Notes: generated by a model from the sequence alone, not told the origin. Numbered from the stretch's first letter, positions 24,298-39,381 are shown. The stretch: DNA of 64,000 bases from Nipponacmea schrenckii (GCA_030562195.1 CM060199.1:9940338-10004337); one strand, 5' to 3'. A program made the numbers and translations.

Positions 24298-24954
24298 CTT
24301 TTAAGATGGCCATAATGATACTGGTCAAATCATGATCACGGTTTGTGTAATTAGGGTTCTAATTTCAAAAAATAAAGATTAAACGCCTTGCTTGCTCAGT
24401 ACAGTTTGTTCCTTAGATATTTGCCCCACCTTAATGCAAAAAAGCACATTTCAGTAGGTTCGTTAGATAAAAGTACAGATATTATATTCCACGGAATAAC
24501 TCACATGACATGAGATGACAAAATAATTTCAATAATACATGATGGTCTCTTTTGTTTTAGTGGATTATCAACATTAACACACGTAGTAGTGTTCGAGTGA
24601 TCAGCAACTGGATTCGCTTACATGAATGCCAATTAAAAGAAAAGTTTATCTGATTCTGGATTCGCCGCTATCGTAAATCTGGTGACATAGCTCTTGTAGT
24701 AACGTGCAGACGTAAATGCAATTGATATACACTAGAGAGTTTACAAGGAAATTGATTGAATATAATACCGCTCAAGACTACAAGGTTTTCAACTAAAGAT
24801 AGCATATACCAAATACTCTGGGGACCGGTGTAGGAAGCTGGTTTTATTATGCCTAATATTGTTGTCATTATAGAAAAATAAACAAAGTAACGCATCATGA
24901 GAAACTCATAAAAAATAGCTCGTGCACATTCTTTGACATTTGATGCCAGATTTA

Positions 24955-24988
24955 TTACGTAAACATCTGTTTTTCAAACATGGCGGAC
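24955..24988. promoter_or_regulatory. Bidirectional-looking motif pair: TTACGTAA and AAACATGGCGGAC
   Basis: A perfect PAR-bZIP/ATF palindrome, TTACGTAA (24955-24962), lies 13 bp before a YY1-like AAACATGGCGGAC (24976-24988). The ATG inside it has a good start context but gives only five codons before a stop. It resembles a promoter or initiator region without a recognised gene. Confidence 0.28.
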
Positions 24989-25319
24989 GACGTTTAAAGT
25001 CTCAAATTTCTTGTCTCGCGTCTTTGTGTTTATTTTTTGTCGAAGCACGCAGGGTGAAATCAATTTATGTTACTTCTGGTTTTTACTTTGACAGATTTCT
25101 GCTGAAATGAGACGAAAACATTCCTATGCATGATGTGACTTAATGACATCAAATTTAACATTTCTCAACATAGTTGTTTTTTCTTCTGTATGTCTGAAAC
25201 TTATTTTTGCCTGCATGTTGTTGCTTAAGCTAGTTTTGCTAGCAAGGAACATAAATGCTTACATTTCGATGATCAATATTTCTGAGTTTTCATATGATCC
25301 ATTGCGTGAGTGCAGCACA

Positions 25320-25334
25320 TTTTTTTTTTTTTTT
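25320..25334. repeat. Poly(T) run, 15 bp
   Basis: A homopolymer of T following GCAGCACA; no retroposed sequence is recognised beside it. Confidence 0.9.
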
Positions 25335-27195
25335 GGATCATGTTAAAGAATGCACCACTGTTTATTCCAAGGGGTCAGAAATTGACTACGTGATATCCAG
25401 AGTTGTGTGACCTGAAGAACACAGATACCAGGTACATTGAGGGAATAAATAAATCATCCGCAAAATTTCGATACACCTGGTACTGCGGAATCTAGTGTTC
25501 TAAATGAGTAAGCATAAATTGACTTGTCTTTTAACCAAAATCCCCACTACGCAAAATTTTAAGATTTCCAACCCCAAATTTTGCAGATACCGGGAAGCAA
25601 GTATAGTAATCGGTAAAACCCTTGTGCAGAATGTCTAAATATCGTACCATCTGTAAGTTTATGAATTGTTTCAAGCCGCGATACATACCAACTCTATATT
25701 TTAAATATGCTGTGCAGATGTATTTATATTAACAGAAAATAAAATCAACATTTATAGAGAGAGGAGGGTTTACTTCATCCTAATCTTTATTGTTGGTTTG
25801 CAGTGACAAACTGTTTAAGGTAGTTGAATTAATGATTCTTCACGGTGATAAAGGTTGGACAAGACATCCTTAAGCGAATTTTGGGCTTTTTTAAATAAGT
25901 ATAATGTATACTACGAGAAAAGGATACTGGTATTGATTTGGAGGCTGGATCTCGATTCCCAATTAACGATTCAAATTGTTCATCGAGTGTTCATCATGTA
26001 TATGCCTTTACCTCGAATGCTGCCTAAAGTGAAAGAAACTTCAAAACACGATAAGCGCCGAAAGTGGGTATTAGTTGTTCAAAACTTCTTCATTTCGTGA
26101 TAATCCAGAATACCAAATTTAGTTACATTAGGGAATTAAAAGCGTGGGAAATGGGCGTTTCCGCTACATATTTATCGCCCCTTTTATTACAATAGTAAAG
26201 AGTCGGTGATTTCTGGCGGTAAACACATGAGCAACTTGCTGAAAAATGGCGGAATAATCTCTAACCACCATCACATAACAATGTAATCTCCAACCAAAAT
26301 CATATAACAATACGATCATTACTGACACATTTGGAATTCTCATATACATTATTGTTTATTTGAAACAAATAACAAAGAAATCAAAATATGTATTTTACAT
26401 CTGTTTGCACTACGAACGTACCTTTTACTATAATATTAAAGAGCATTGTTTGAATAACCTTTTTGGTATGAATTCAGGCGTCAATATGAATTATTTCTCT
26501 TAGTATGTAACATAAAGAAGTGCCAATGTATCATCCTTAATCTACTGGAAAACACTCCAAGTTCAGCTTTCAACTCTACCCAAATCTCCTAAATTTTCAC
26601 GTCGTACTTTTATTTAAAAAGGCAGACACGTGACTCTAGATATTTTTGACAGTGATTAAGTTGATGACCAAACAGTTGGAAGAACCTAAAGAGATGTCAA
26701 AATGCCTCATTGAAAAATTTGTGTAAAAGGGTTTCAATGGTTTGCTTTGTTTTGTGTTGGTCTGTTGAAACCAAGTATTAAATCTTGTTTTTAAATTTCG
26801 ACTACTACGGCATCAGTAATTCAGTTCTAAGAAACTAGTACTTAAAGTACGGCACCATATCTTTAGAAAGAGAAGTTGTTAATGTAATGACATGGTTATC
26901 GTTTTAAGTATTGAAAGATATGTAACATTGAATACTTCTGTAGATAAAATATTCAACATAGCATTCCAAAAACCGAGTGATAACCAAAATATATCTAGAT
27001 TTGAGGAGGCTCGTGAAGAGTCATTCTAAAATACTAATTAAAATTACTTTTGTAGACTTTCGGAGTAATATTTAGTAATATTTAGTAATTTTGTGTCTCG
27101 TTATCCTTATCCACAGTTCTACACTTTTGGTCCTGTCTTAAACTGATTTGCATTATGCTGTTTCCTTTGTCAACAAAAGATACATTTATCCTTAA

Positions 27196-27348
27196 AGGGG
27201 GCAGTGTGTCACATCCACACTTCAAATAAGACTATTTCAAAACCCGTATTCGGGATACGATGTAAAGAAGGTTGCACCCAGCACCGCCCAGGCCGAGAAG
27301 ATGAAAGTCGAGTACTTGACGTTAATCAAAGAGGGCCCCTGGCTTTAA
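27196..27348 (+). other. GC3-rich coding-like fragment (50 codons), product unknown
   Basis: One forward frame is open from 27196 to a TAA at 27346-27348. Its second half, NPYSGYDVKKVAPSTAQAEK then MKVEYLTLIKEGPWL, uses mostly C- or G-ending codons (for example GCC CAG GCC GAG AAG ATG), unlike the AT-rich surroundings. This codon style is typical of real, well-expressed exons. No good acceptor precedes it (only a purine-rich GGGGGCAG) and no donor is obvious before the stop. It may be a fragment of a processed pseudogene or a last exon. The antisense strand also has an open hydrophobic frame there, which weakens the case. I do not recognise the protein. Confidence 0.25.
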
Positions 27349-30300
27349 AGTGTCAAGAGTGTCTTCATTACAACACGACTGATTAGCAGTTCTACATCTC
27401 TTATCAGATTGTACAATGCTACGGCAACCAAATATTACCATTGTACGCTCCAAACAAAACAAATACATCCCACTTGAAAATACCACTCTACACCTTAGGA
27501 GGGAAATAAAACCTTTTCTGAACCTAGGACATTAGAAAAATAACACTTAGAAAGTTGTTTTTCTTTCAAACAAAATGACATAACTCTGAAACAACAAACC
27601 CCGATAACCAGCGGCTCTTGAAGATTTAACAAAGTTTCCAAAATCATCTTAAGGTCGATTTAACTCATTCTGATTTGTCCAAATATCGTTTTGAGACTTC
27701 TGCCTGATTTACAGATCAACGTTTCGTCTTTGAACAAACGATAATATCGTTAATTGATAACCCGAGATAGCACGTGGTACTTTTGAAGTGGTCCAACTTC
27801 AAGAGGTGACGCTTTCAGGGCTATCGAAGGTTAAATCTGTGATGTTTTTGATGTGATCTGTGAAACTACTTCATTAATTTGAAGTTTTAAGAAGAAGTGT
27901 GCTAACAAATTTTATCAAGATGTGTATCTTGTGTTTCTATTTGGGCGATTCGTGTGTAGTTAGTATAAATTATTGGTTAAATATTCCGCCTGTACTCTGG
28001 TGTATCCCCATTCTTAATGCCCACGTTCCGCTATTTTCGTGGGTTGATTTTGATTTTGAATATTTGTAAATAGCTTTCAGAAGTATTAGCACTACACGAA
28101 TTTCACTTTTTACTTCTATATATGGCAGTGTCAGAGTCACTTTTACTTTTAAACACTGGCATATCTCTGAGAATAGGGTACGGGTTGTCAAACGATTGGT
28201 AATTATGTCCCTTTGATAGATATGTTTTGCTGTCAATCTGAAAATTTTTATTACGGCCACAACGTTTCAAATCAACACAATTGAACGAAAAGCATCTTTA
28301 TTTCCATCCTTTAAGTATAAGTCATCACAGTCGTAAAAAAAAACTAGAGTTCAAACGTCTCAAGACGCTATAAATTTGTAAGTGATATTCGAACGGTGGT
28401 AATCCGTCAATTAAATTAAGATTGGACTATCTTTAAGGTTAAAAAGGGAGGTTTTGTTGATAACATTTCAAGTATTTAACAGTATTGACTCGAGGCGGGT
28501 ATATAAGTTTAAGATAAGAGTTACCTCCTCTTATCACACGAAATCCGGTATATTTATGGTATATTATGTAAGATTACCTATATCGTACGTAAGTTATTAG
28601 ACGGATTAAAATCATATCGTGATTACTATCAGATTAGAAGATATTATATTATCTAATCTTTAACCTTAACTCACTTTAATTCTAGCTTTTCATTTTCTGA
28701 TTTCAATTTCACACATTTTCTCTTTTAAGGATTTATCTGCCGCCTTTTGCCTATTGTCGACCATCAGATGCATGGTCTTACAGGATAATGTGAATAAATG
28801 GAAAACAATTATAGCCTAATTATTTTTAATATAATATAAATATTCTTGTCTTTGTGATTCCGGTCCACGGTACTTAATCGCCACAATTAAACGTGTCTCT
28901 CGAATGTCTAAGCATCTTTGGATAGCTCCTTAGCATACAAAAAAATACTTGTTCTACCAAAGCCACAGTGTAACCTTAGTATTTCTACACGAGGGGTGTA
29001 CATGCAAAATGAATTTATTATAGATAAAAGGGAAGCAATGACAAACTTTCAAGTGCGGCGCGAGCACATTTTAGTCCTTAATTAACAATTTAGTCCTTTG
29101 AGTAATTAGCCCAAATTTAGAACCTCTTGACATCAATGCGAGCTATCTTAAATGAAAGGCAAAACTGACTACCCAATTTTGTAAGAAGTGAAACCACATT
29201 ATATTCAAAATTGTCTTTGAACAGTATATAGTTGATACTGATTAAGAGGGCCATATGAGGGTTCGACTGTATATTTATGCTTAAAAAAGTAATTAATATG
29301 AAGCTGTCTAAAACTGTACCCATTAACTTATAAACCCTAATTGATTCCAGTTTTGAGAGTAAGAGAATATGCTATGAATTTCAGGATACATCAATTTGAT
29401 AAGAAATTATCTTCTTCTGGAGAGATTTACAAAATAAACTTATGATAAAAAAATGAGAAGGAGGGATTACCATCAGGGAAGAAATGATAGAAGATCTAAT
29501 CTACCTTGTACAAGAGCATTACTCCTTTTGTAAGCAGTCACCAAACGTTTGGTCTAGATGTTAGGGAATTCTTTATAAAAGCGTTTATCAATCACTTACA
29601 TTTTTTTCTGTAGTAATAAGACGCCGCTTTTTGTTAAATGTAATATTTTTACCATATATTCTCATGAAATTTCTAACTCAAGGGCCGTAATAGAGTTAAG
29701 CCTTGATTCCACGTTACTCAAGGAAGCATTCAGATCAACAGTATTAGTACGCTTAAAGCTGATTAAGCCTGTTTATTAATTTAACGGAGATGCGGATGTC
29801 CAGCATTTTAAACAGCTACCAGACATTGGGAGTATGCATGTATTACTTTCTGCATTAAAAACTTATTTTCACTTATCAGTAGCGTTTAACACAGAAGATG
29901 AGACAAACACTGAACTGGTGTGATACAGGCTTTGTAAAATTCACTTCGACTATTGATAATCGAATATGCAAGAACAAAATTATACTCGCAAAATTTCCAA
30001 TATACATAATTAAAGATGGTTGCTATCATGTAGGAATAAAAGGAACAGGATGGTAAATCTATTTTGTTCGATCAAATTTGAAAGATATTGGAGCTATATT
30101 GACCATTATAAATTATAATGAACAATTATCCCAATACACTGCTATAAATTGAAAAATGTAAATAACATCTAAATCAACGAATTCCCTTTTTATTGGGTGA
30201 TATTTTTAATTAAATTGAATATTGAGATACCTGTTGTCGGTATCCTTTTATCTTTGTTAATTACAGGTAGTTTATGATCTGAAAATGAAAGGTGTTAGGT

Positions 30301-33300
30301 TTCCCTCGTTTATCATTATTCCTATAGTTTATAAACAGTAGCATTTCTAATAGTTTTTTCTATTCCTCGGCATTTATTGGATTTATTTAAGGGCTGACAT
30401 GTCTCTGCTCTTTTATGTTCTTTTAAGATTTCTGTTTTTATTTACAACCTTTGTCATGTCGCCATATTGATTTAAAATATCTTTATCGAAACCTAACTAA
30501 TCTAAAATATGTTTTGATTGAATACTGTGATTAAATGCGATATTTTTTTTTATTTATGATAATTTCTTTTAATTCTGTTCTGTCTAGTTCTGCTCGTAGG
30601 CAAGCACAATAGTATTTCTTAGTCAACATAGAAATTTGTAGAACTTCGTGTTTTCTGCTCTAAACGAAATATAGTTTAATATTTAAACATAATTCAAAAT
30701 CTTCATCACATCGTTAGAGGAAAAAGCGGCCAAAAAATATATCTAGATGATTACAGATTCGAATGCCCCATTGCCTTGATTTTACATATACAATCTGTTG
30801 TCGACCATAAAATTTATCTTCTAATAATTACGGTGAATTATAAATACATTAAAACCATAGTTCGATTGTCGTAAAAGTGAGTTTGATTGTCGTAAAGTAT
30901 ATCAGATTGTAATACAAAGCTTATGTCTATTAGTTTATAATATATACAATTTGGCACGTGACCAGATGCGCTATATCAACACAACATTTACTAAGGGCCG
31001 TCAGCTGGGACCCTTCACAAACTTCTTCACAAACTCTTCACATTATCTTATTAGGAGGTATATTTAGTAGATGTGTGATTTCCAAGTAGGTCGGCCTCTG
31101 TCTTTGTCGTTTGCAACCTGTGACCTTCTACTTTCATAAATACGTTATCGGTTGGCTTTAAACAAGAAAAACAGTCATTTGGCTCTGCACAAAAACTGCA
31201 ATTATGCATAATTCAATTAGGACTTATTGACAGGTTTGTATTGTCGAAATAATCGAATGTCTTTGAATAATTGAGCAGTATTTGTCTGAATGATTGCGTC
31301 AGGTATTGACGATTTGAATACACCTATACACTATATTGCTTTTTTGGTTTGAATAATTGATGCGATCAAGTCGCTCTAGTCAATTTGTACATAAAGAACT
31401 CATAGAAAACAATCAAAGATCTAATCAAGCAATCATTTTCATTACGAGAATATTTAAACTCTTTTTATCGACCTTTTCACGTCTATCATGAATTCGATTA
31501 TTCCTATGAGGACTCCACAGATGACTTTAAACAATAAAGACCTTTAAATTATAAACGTGTTTTGCACTTTGCTATATCTATTAGATATTGCGTATTCAAG
31601 TTTTGTCTCTTTGTTGATACTCACTTTTTTCCCACGAATAAACTATAAGGGGTGGTTTTGACGTAGCCGTCAAACCGACGGGTCGAAAACCAACCTAGCG
31701 TTCACTTGAATTCATCTTGATGGACCCTGGGCTAAGGTACAATAGATAAACACCCCCTTGAAGTTATTTAAATCAGACTGGCTAATGACTGATATTCCCT
31801 GTTCTAGTCTGAAGGATGTCCTGAACATTATTACAGACAGTATACTTATTTCGTCGTCCAAACTACAGTGGCATATCCGTCAGTTTCTATACAGTAACAG
31901 GATTCCCACATGGTTAAAGTGGACTCCCTACCCTTTGATAATCACTTGTAACTGCCCTCGGAAGCGTACAAATGGGAATAAAATACATATTGTACCGGGA
32001 GAATCCTTGTTCAAATTTCTAACTCATGGAGGTCGTAAATGCCCGATGTTGTGATCCTCCCTTGATAACACCCTACTTTACATTTAGATTTAATTTAAAA
32101 CTAATTAAAGGATATGTTCCAAGCATTCAAAATTCTTTTAAATAGAGTATAACTGAGGTGTTTTTTTTTAATATTAGAAATTGTCAAAAGGCGCCTCAGT
32201 AGGGAAACATTGGTCTTTTTGGAAATATTTGGTGGTATTGAGTTAATTCGAATAAGAAACAGATGTTCTATAGGCATTTGAACATGTTTTTCAATGTTCC
32301 ACAGTGGTCATGTCATTTGTACTGACACCTATTAAAATGTTCACATACTTGAAATAAAATAGTTACACGTTGTAAAACTAATTCCTCGCATTGGCAATGA
32401 CATGCCAGCCATATTGTAAGCGCCATTTTAAAATTAACCTCGTGACAATCCATTGTGAAGATGATTACCACGGACAATCTTAATCACCGGAAATATATCA
32501 TAAACCTTTCAAGATATTCAATTAAATGATGGACAACATATTTTCTTCCATGTCACCTTATCCTTTCTATGTTTATGACTTCGTCGCTGTTTCCTATGAA
32601 GAGATACTTTTCGTAGGGAGATTTCTGTGGCCAATTTCTTCAAATACGAAACAGTATTCCGGAGAACAATTTAATAAGCAGACTAACACCGTGTATTTCG
32701 TCGTACATTAGCGGTTGTATACCTATCCTACGAGGGTTTCCTTTCCATATCCAAGATACATGTACTTGCGTGGCTAAATAACTCAGTAAAAGTATGAGTG
32801 GATAGTTCCAAAACTTTCATATGTATGAAAACCACAAAACAGGTACTTTACATAATTCTGCAATGTCATCTAAAAATACATGCTGTTAAAAAGAAGCGAG
32901 ATGTCAAATATAAAATAAACACAATTTGAATTGAGATGATCGGCGAAAGTATCAAATGGTAATGATATCAGAAAGTCTTAGTTTTTAATCTGATTTTCTT
33001 GTTTACAAACTAGTTTTATCATACTGTCATACAGACCTGTCAATTAGTAAACCTTATCTGAGTTGTCTTAATTTTAGGGTAGCCGCTGGTCATCGTATTT
33101 AGTGTAAAATCAACACCCTCTTAGCACCACTAGCATGCAACCTGTCACGGTATCAAGACGTGCCAATTTTCTCCCAGCACTGCAGGGTCTATTAACCATA
33201 CTTCTCTAATTTGGCAGTTGAAAGTTCGTGTTTTATCAGATATGTTCATCCCTCGTCATGGAATTTTTTTTATGAACTTTGCCAAATTGTCTGCCATTGA

Positions 33301-36300
33301 TAAAGAATATCAATTTATTGTGCTTGAAATTTTCTTTGTGTTCATGTTTTCTTGCCAACTTCGAATTCATTCATTGTTTTATTGACTACTGCATATCGCA
33401 TGCTGTCGAAAAATGTTTCGGATACAATTTTTGTAAATTGGACTAAAAATGTGTGAGCAAAGTAAGCAAAATCACTTATAGCGTTTTAGAGTTTCTAATC
33501 TTGTTAAAGCTCAAAATGAATGTTTTTTAGTCGCTTGTTGTGGATGTTGTCAACTGCCCGACACAAACTCATTGTCACTCTGTGATGCATTCCGATAACG
33601 TTGTTATCGATATATCTGTTTCGTTATACAGTGGATGTTTGAATTAACAGTTTTTGCAATGACGCCATTGTTACAATTTTCTGGTTATTCCAAGAATTTT
33701 ATTCAATTCCTTATAGACAATCCTCTGTTAGTGTGGATTGACGTTAGTTACAATCAAACTACTGCAACAATTTCTGTCTCAAATACGCTCAATCTCTCGG
33801 GGATCAAATGAGATATTATTGCAGATAGCGAGCTTGAACCAGATATGAAGAAATTTAAATCTTCAAAGTCGGTCTATCGCCAGGACACTGTTTAGGAATG
33901 TTTAAATCAACAATAACTCACAGCAGAAGTTGGATAAACATTGGGATTGACCACTGAGTGGACACAAGACTGACCACTGTGTTTCTTGGTCAGATCGCCA
34001 CAGATAAAATACACAATCGCCATATGTGCAAAAGTAAATCGTGAAATTTGACCACATGTTATTACGTTGTACAATATGCTTCCTTGATGTCGTATCTGAC
34101 ATGACAGCGCGTGCCTAATGCCAAGTTAGACAACTCCTGAACTAACATTAAGCGGAAGTGTAGCAAGTGTCAAGACAGGATGATGTACTGCAACCAATTC
34201 TGTGCAAATTATCAACAGGGCGCGTTTCTGTCTTTTCCCACTTAGAGAATGGTGCAGAACATTTACCAAAATGGATATCTACCATAATGTCCAAAACATG
34301 TAAAACACGTATGCCTTGCAAACGGTTCAAATTGTCATTTGACTACCTTAAGAGCTTTTGCATCTCTCTCAAGACTTTTACGAGCAAGTACTCAAAAGTT
34401 AGAACCGTAATATTAATAGAAAGTGAAGACAACACCGAATCTAAATTGTCAGTGTACTGACCACTCTTTATCTCTCTTACTGCTGATAAGAAAACATTGC
34501 TTACCACCAATTTCTATATCAATCATCTAATAGTTTAAATACCATTTCAACAAAATGGTACATGTCTCGGTTACTACCACCCGGTTGAATCTAAATACAC
34601 TATCTCAAATTTTGACCGTCTCTATCACCATAATAACGTTTCAGTGAAGTCGATTGAACACAGAAAAAACAAGTTTTAGAAATAACTCCTAATAACTTGT
34701 AGTCCAAAGTCTTATGGTTTGCACACAGCACTGACCAAATGGAAGATATCAAGTAGTCTCGTGTTATCAGTATCTTATAGAGCAAGTGAAAGGGCAATAG
34801 AGCAATTTTTAACACTAATTGTTCTTATCTACACACTTTAAGATAAACAAAGACTATTCGTTAAATCTGGTCACAAGCTTTCAAAAGAGAGAGTAGTTTT
34901 GTAGTTATTCCTAGAAGCGAAACTGGCTAATCAAGCATAAATGCTACAAATATATTACCTCCTTTTTAAACCAACACTGTCAAGGTGTAAACCTATTGTG
35001 TATTATGAATGTTTGAATTTGAAGGTCGCATATGTCAGACACGAAGCGCAGACGAGTTCAACTGCACCGGATCGCAACGTGCATAATGTAATATATCTGA
35101 ATCCGATTATAACAATGCGTCTGTCACTTCTGTATTATTTTTGGTTCTTATCATCGACAAATTTATTGCCTGATAAACGATAGACTGTTACTTGATAATC
35201 TAGGCACCTTCTGTTTAAGACTCTATCTTCCAGATGTTTTCTGCTTCATTAAAACATTAATAACGTCAGATAAGAGGACAGGATCAATCTGGAACACCGC
35301 GTTGTGTATAATTGTCTTAAACGCAGAGAAGACTAACCTTATCACTCTAAATTGTAATTTTAAGTGTAAAAACCAACCACAACCATCAATGCCAACAGGC
35401 TTTCATTCTGAAGACTCTCTGCAATTTAGGGGGAGGTAGCATTTAAAAACTGAAGTCATTGTTATTGTGAAAACCATCAATTCTTATCCTGAATCTATTC
35501 AAGTTATTTCTCTGATCACTTTTTGATAAACTCTTTAAGTGATGAACTTGAGCTACCGGTACGTGATTTGTCAACTTAACAGGCCTGTAATGTTTTTACA
35601 TGGTTTCGACCACCTTTCATATCTTAAGCATTTTATTGTACAAATGAATAGGGACATACATTTTGTTGACTAAAGCACTACCTCAGTGTCTCATTAATCC
35701 TTTTAAAATGTTAAATTATAAAACTTACGCAATAACAGACCGATTTTTCCAGCAACTGATGTAGACTCCTAAGACAGTCCCCACTGAATATTTAACACAG
35801 AATAGAAATTAAGAGACCACCCAATCTTTGAGATTATTTCGGTGTTTTGTAAGTTATTTTCTGATTAATACTTCATCAAGATTCATTCATTCTGATAAAC
35901 TCATTAATTTGATTCCCAATTGCACTGGTCTTTTCAATTTGAAACATTATAATTTATGTTTCGTTTGTAAACAACTGGAATTTTTGTGACGGTGAATTCT
36001 TAAAACATAAGGACAAGCTGGAATTAAAAGCAAGAAAGATGCTGCCGTTGATGATTTAATCAACAGATGGCTTATATGATTTACCACCTCATGGAATCTT
36101 TCACTTAATTCACGTAAAATTTTGATAAATTGTTGCATTTTATATATTATTGTTAAATTGTAAGGCCACAAACACATCAGTCGGAACGTCTTATTAATTG
36201 ACAAAGTAAATACAAACCAAGGATCTGAAATATATGTTCAGAGTCGGAGAGGGCCAACTTGTTCTCCAAAATCCAGAACGTTCTTAAATTCGAATTGTGT

Positions 36301-36316
36301 TAAGTTCAGAGAATAG
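27349..36316. other. Longest feature-poor stretch of the window (about 9 kb)
   Basis: Only short chance frames (up to 98 codons), an inverted GATA pair (28512), a small hairpin near 31653-31697 (GGTTTTGAC / GTCGAAAACC), a duplicated CTTCACAAACT near 31014-31040 and CGATAAC / GTTATCG facing each other near 33595. It could be intergenic or a large intron. Confidence 0.45.
28512..28536. promoter_or_regulatory. Inverted pair of GATA motifs
   Basis: AGATAAGAG and, 6 bp on, CCTCTTATCA place two GATAAG sites head to head in 25 bp. This arrangement can bind GATA factors in tandem. No gene is recognised nearby. Confidence 0.3.
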
Positions 36317-36378
36317 AATGTAAAACTCGATTACATTTCCAGAGAGAAGGATGTAAAACTCCACTGCATTTCCACTGA
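36317..36378. repeat. Two tandem copies of a ~31-bp unit
   Basis: GAATGTAAAACTCGATTACA, then a TTTCCAGAGA end, is followed by a second copy, AGGATGTAAAACTCCACTGC, then a TTTCCACTGA end. A third, isolated GAATGTAAAACTC occurs near 36789. Confidence 0.6.
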
Positions 36379-39300
36379 CGAACCTAACTAAAAGGGTGTT
36401 AGTAAAGAGTAAATTAATGCACTTAATGACCCAGGATTATCTCATATCTACCCCATCTCTCAGCCTGCGCCAACATACGAATTTGGTATGTATTTATATA
36501 TCTCCTAAATGCTTGTTTATCAACTTCACAATGTGAATAAAATAATGTTTTGATTAAAAATAATAGTTCTATAATTAAACAATGGATATGTTAGTAAATA
36601 TATTAATATTCATTGTAAATACTAATAAACAGTACTAACTAAATAAATTATAATCATAAAAACTGTACGTGGAAAAATATTAAAGACATAGTTATGGTTT
36701 AAAATAAAACCTTGCCGTTATGGAAAGACATAGCCCAATCATGGTATCGTTGCAAATATCATGTTTGTTGTTGAGTGAAGCACACCGGAATGTAAAACTC
36801 AATTTAAGTCTTAATATTGGACTTCATTTAAATAAAATTCATTCTGTTTTTTTATTTATTAAAATACTATTTTATAGATTAGAGACGAAGATCCAACTAG
36901 ATTCATATGAAATTGATTATAAGGTCCCTTAGGTGGAATCCAGAAAGTGGAAATATCTAAAACTAGACTGTGACTTTAAAAACACAGTGTGCGATTCTGA
37001 CGGCGCTTATAACACGTAAGATAACATCCTTATTACATTTACTGCATAAACTTGATACACCTCGATAATATGCTATCTTTAATTTAATGTAAAAATGTGA
37101 GTGCCAATAAATCTTCAACTGTTAAACTGTTTCTACATTAAGATACATTGGCAGCTCAGTTTTAGATTGAGACCATTGGTGGTAAAGAGAAAATTAAATA
37201 TTTAGAATTGTGCAGAAAGCGATAGGTTTAGTCCAGAAATAAGCATGTTTGTGATATTCTCTGATATTGAGCTAGAGTTTTATGCCATCTTGTTATTAAG
37301 TTTAGCAAAGGAAGAGATTTTCATGGACTCACTGTTAGAGGAATTTTGTATTTAAAGTTGTGTCCCCGCATTAAGTAGAGCCAAATTAAGCTTACTAATT
37401 GATTAATTAGGGTTTCTAATGAATAATCCATGTATTCAGAAGTTTTAAAGACCTATGTGGGCGTAGAAATGCTTGTGGAAACGATTTGACTCTGATCTGC
37501 TTTGAAACGCTAAATTTAGACTCCATGTTTGTTCACGTTACCAAATGACGTCATATGAATGAAGGTGTATAAGAATTGATTTTGTATTTTATTATTAGTG
37601 AGTTAAAACTTATATAAATTACAAAGTGATATTTAAACGTTTTATTGCCTTTTGCTAGAGATAATAAATGGAATACCCAAATGCCATTGTTGTTGTGGAA
37701 AATATTAAGGAATGTGGGGAAGTACGCATGTTTGCATACTTAACAACCACATCGTCTGGTTATGTACCGAATTTACAGACTGGATGATCAAAAAAAGATC
37801 AACGAGATTTGAACGACATTTGAGACTTGACGTACTAACCTATGGTAGTACCCTACCGAGGGAAATCCCGTCATAATTGGCCTAATTACGAGTTAATTAA
37901 GGACTTGTAGGACCATCTGGTATTTTTCCCAGTCATGAGGACACCTCTACTTTCTATTGATATAAGTATTACCGGTCCAATTATGGTATATATGTGTATA
38001 TATATGAAAATGAGACAACCCATCTTCAAGATCCACTTGGATTATAATTTTGGACTTTGCAAATACATGTACTTATATAGGCAATACTGCTACAGCTATC
38101 AACATGGCGAAGAAAATATACCTTGAATCCATAATAAGATCTTAACGAGACAACGACCCTGAAGGATATCGACAAGAATCATCAAAAATATCTCGTAAAA
38201 TTACCCAAATATTGAATAAATCACAAACTTAAATACATGTTAACAGAAAACTACATCTTAGATCTGTTATCGATGGTCATCGTATTTGGTAAACACCGAG
38301 CGGGAGTAAAAACAATCAAACAGAAGCGCAGTAAATAAAACATGAGTGAACAATGTTGATGATAACAGCACTGGATAAGATGTTTTAAAGGAGGTATAAC
38401 ACGTAAATATCACAATAAAGATAAAATCTGTATATCGAAGTTTTGTGATGGTGAATGGGTCTTAATAATGCCCGTATCACAGAGCACTAAATATATGTAT
38501 ATATATGAAAATAAGGGAACCCTTGTTTAAGTAATGGTGGTATAATAAAATTCCCAGAATATCGATGACGTATATCGTCTACTCTACTACATTCTACGAG
38601 CAGACGGTCACAGGCGTTTTACAGTTGTAAAAATATCCTTATACAGGAGAGACGCCTTAACATTTCACTTGAAGCATGTCCATTTTGTAGCTTAATTCAT
38701 TGCGCCTTCTACACTGTCATAGAAAATAGTTTTTTGGTGGCACTTGGTTTATACTTTATCTCTATCTGATGCATTCAACAAGTGCATCAAATAAAAAAGC
38801 CCCATCCGGACAAAATTGTACTCTAGGCGTATGAGCAAAGAGCGAACTTGGTTTGCAGGCAATCGACATATATCTTATTGGTGTATGAGACTTGTCAAAC
38901 ATATGCATGTACATGTATGTGCTTGCAGTGTTCAAAAGCCATTGACCCAAAAGTTGACAACTTGCACGTTTCCGTGACATGTTCGTTAGTGCAAGTGTGA
39001 ATGGAATGAATCTATGAACTAGAAAGAACAGTGCATTATTTTGGTTGTGTTTTGTATCCAACATAAAATCAAGCTGTGAAATTTGACAGCACTCATCATT
39101 TTCTTTCACCCATTAAATTTTAACTTTCAAGTCTTATCATATCACTATATAGAAAACTATCACTTTTAATTTTGTCGAGATAACGAATGCATCTCTATCT
39201 TTTTGGTGCATTGGACGACATACTGCTCGCAAATTATGTCAAGGCACGCGTGTTAAAATACATTGCTGTTTGGGAATATACTTTGGAGGATGTTTTTGAA

Positions 39301-39381
39301 AGTCTAAACGGTCACCTTCCGTCTGGTTTTAAAAATCCTCATGTGTCTATTTAGGCGTTTCTTTTATAAGCTGTGCAAGTT

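Larger units (their letters stand above)
20251..27195. other. Non-coding stretch
   Basis: Two overlapping minus frames at 20824-21362 are unrecognised. 21780-21975 has a strong C-over-G bias on the plus strand. It also holds the motif block 22171-22285, the MITE remnant at 24235-24297 and the poly(T) at 25320. A weak foldback lies near 25409-25503 (ACCAGGT / ACCTGGT). Confidence 0.45.

Noticed and set aside
25390..25620. Possible small foldback with ACCAGGT / ACCTGGT and AAATTTTGC / GCAAAATTT
   Set aside because: Arms are short and interrupted, direct and inverted similarities conflict, and no clear ends were found.
32400..32470. CCATTGTGAAGATGATT resembling a family A MITE end
   Set aside because: Only one short end matches and no partner end was found nearby.
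38762..39109. 115-codon minus frame
   Set aside because: No domain, no promoter or splice context; chance length.
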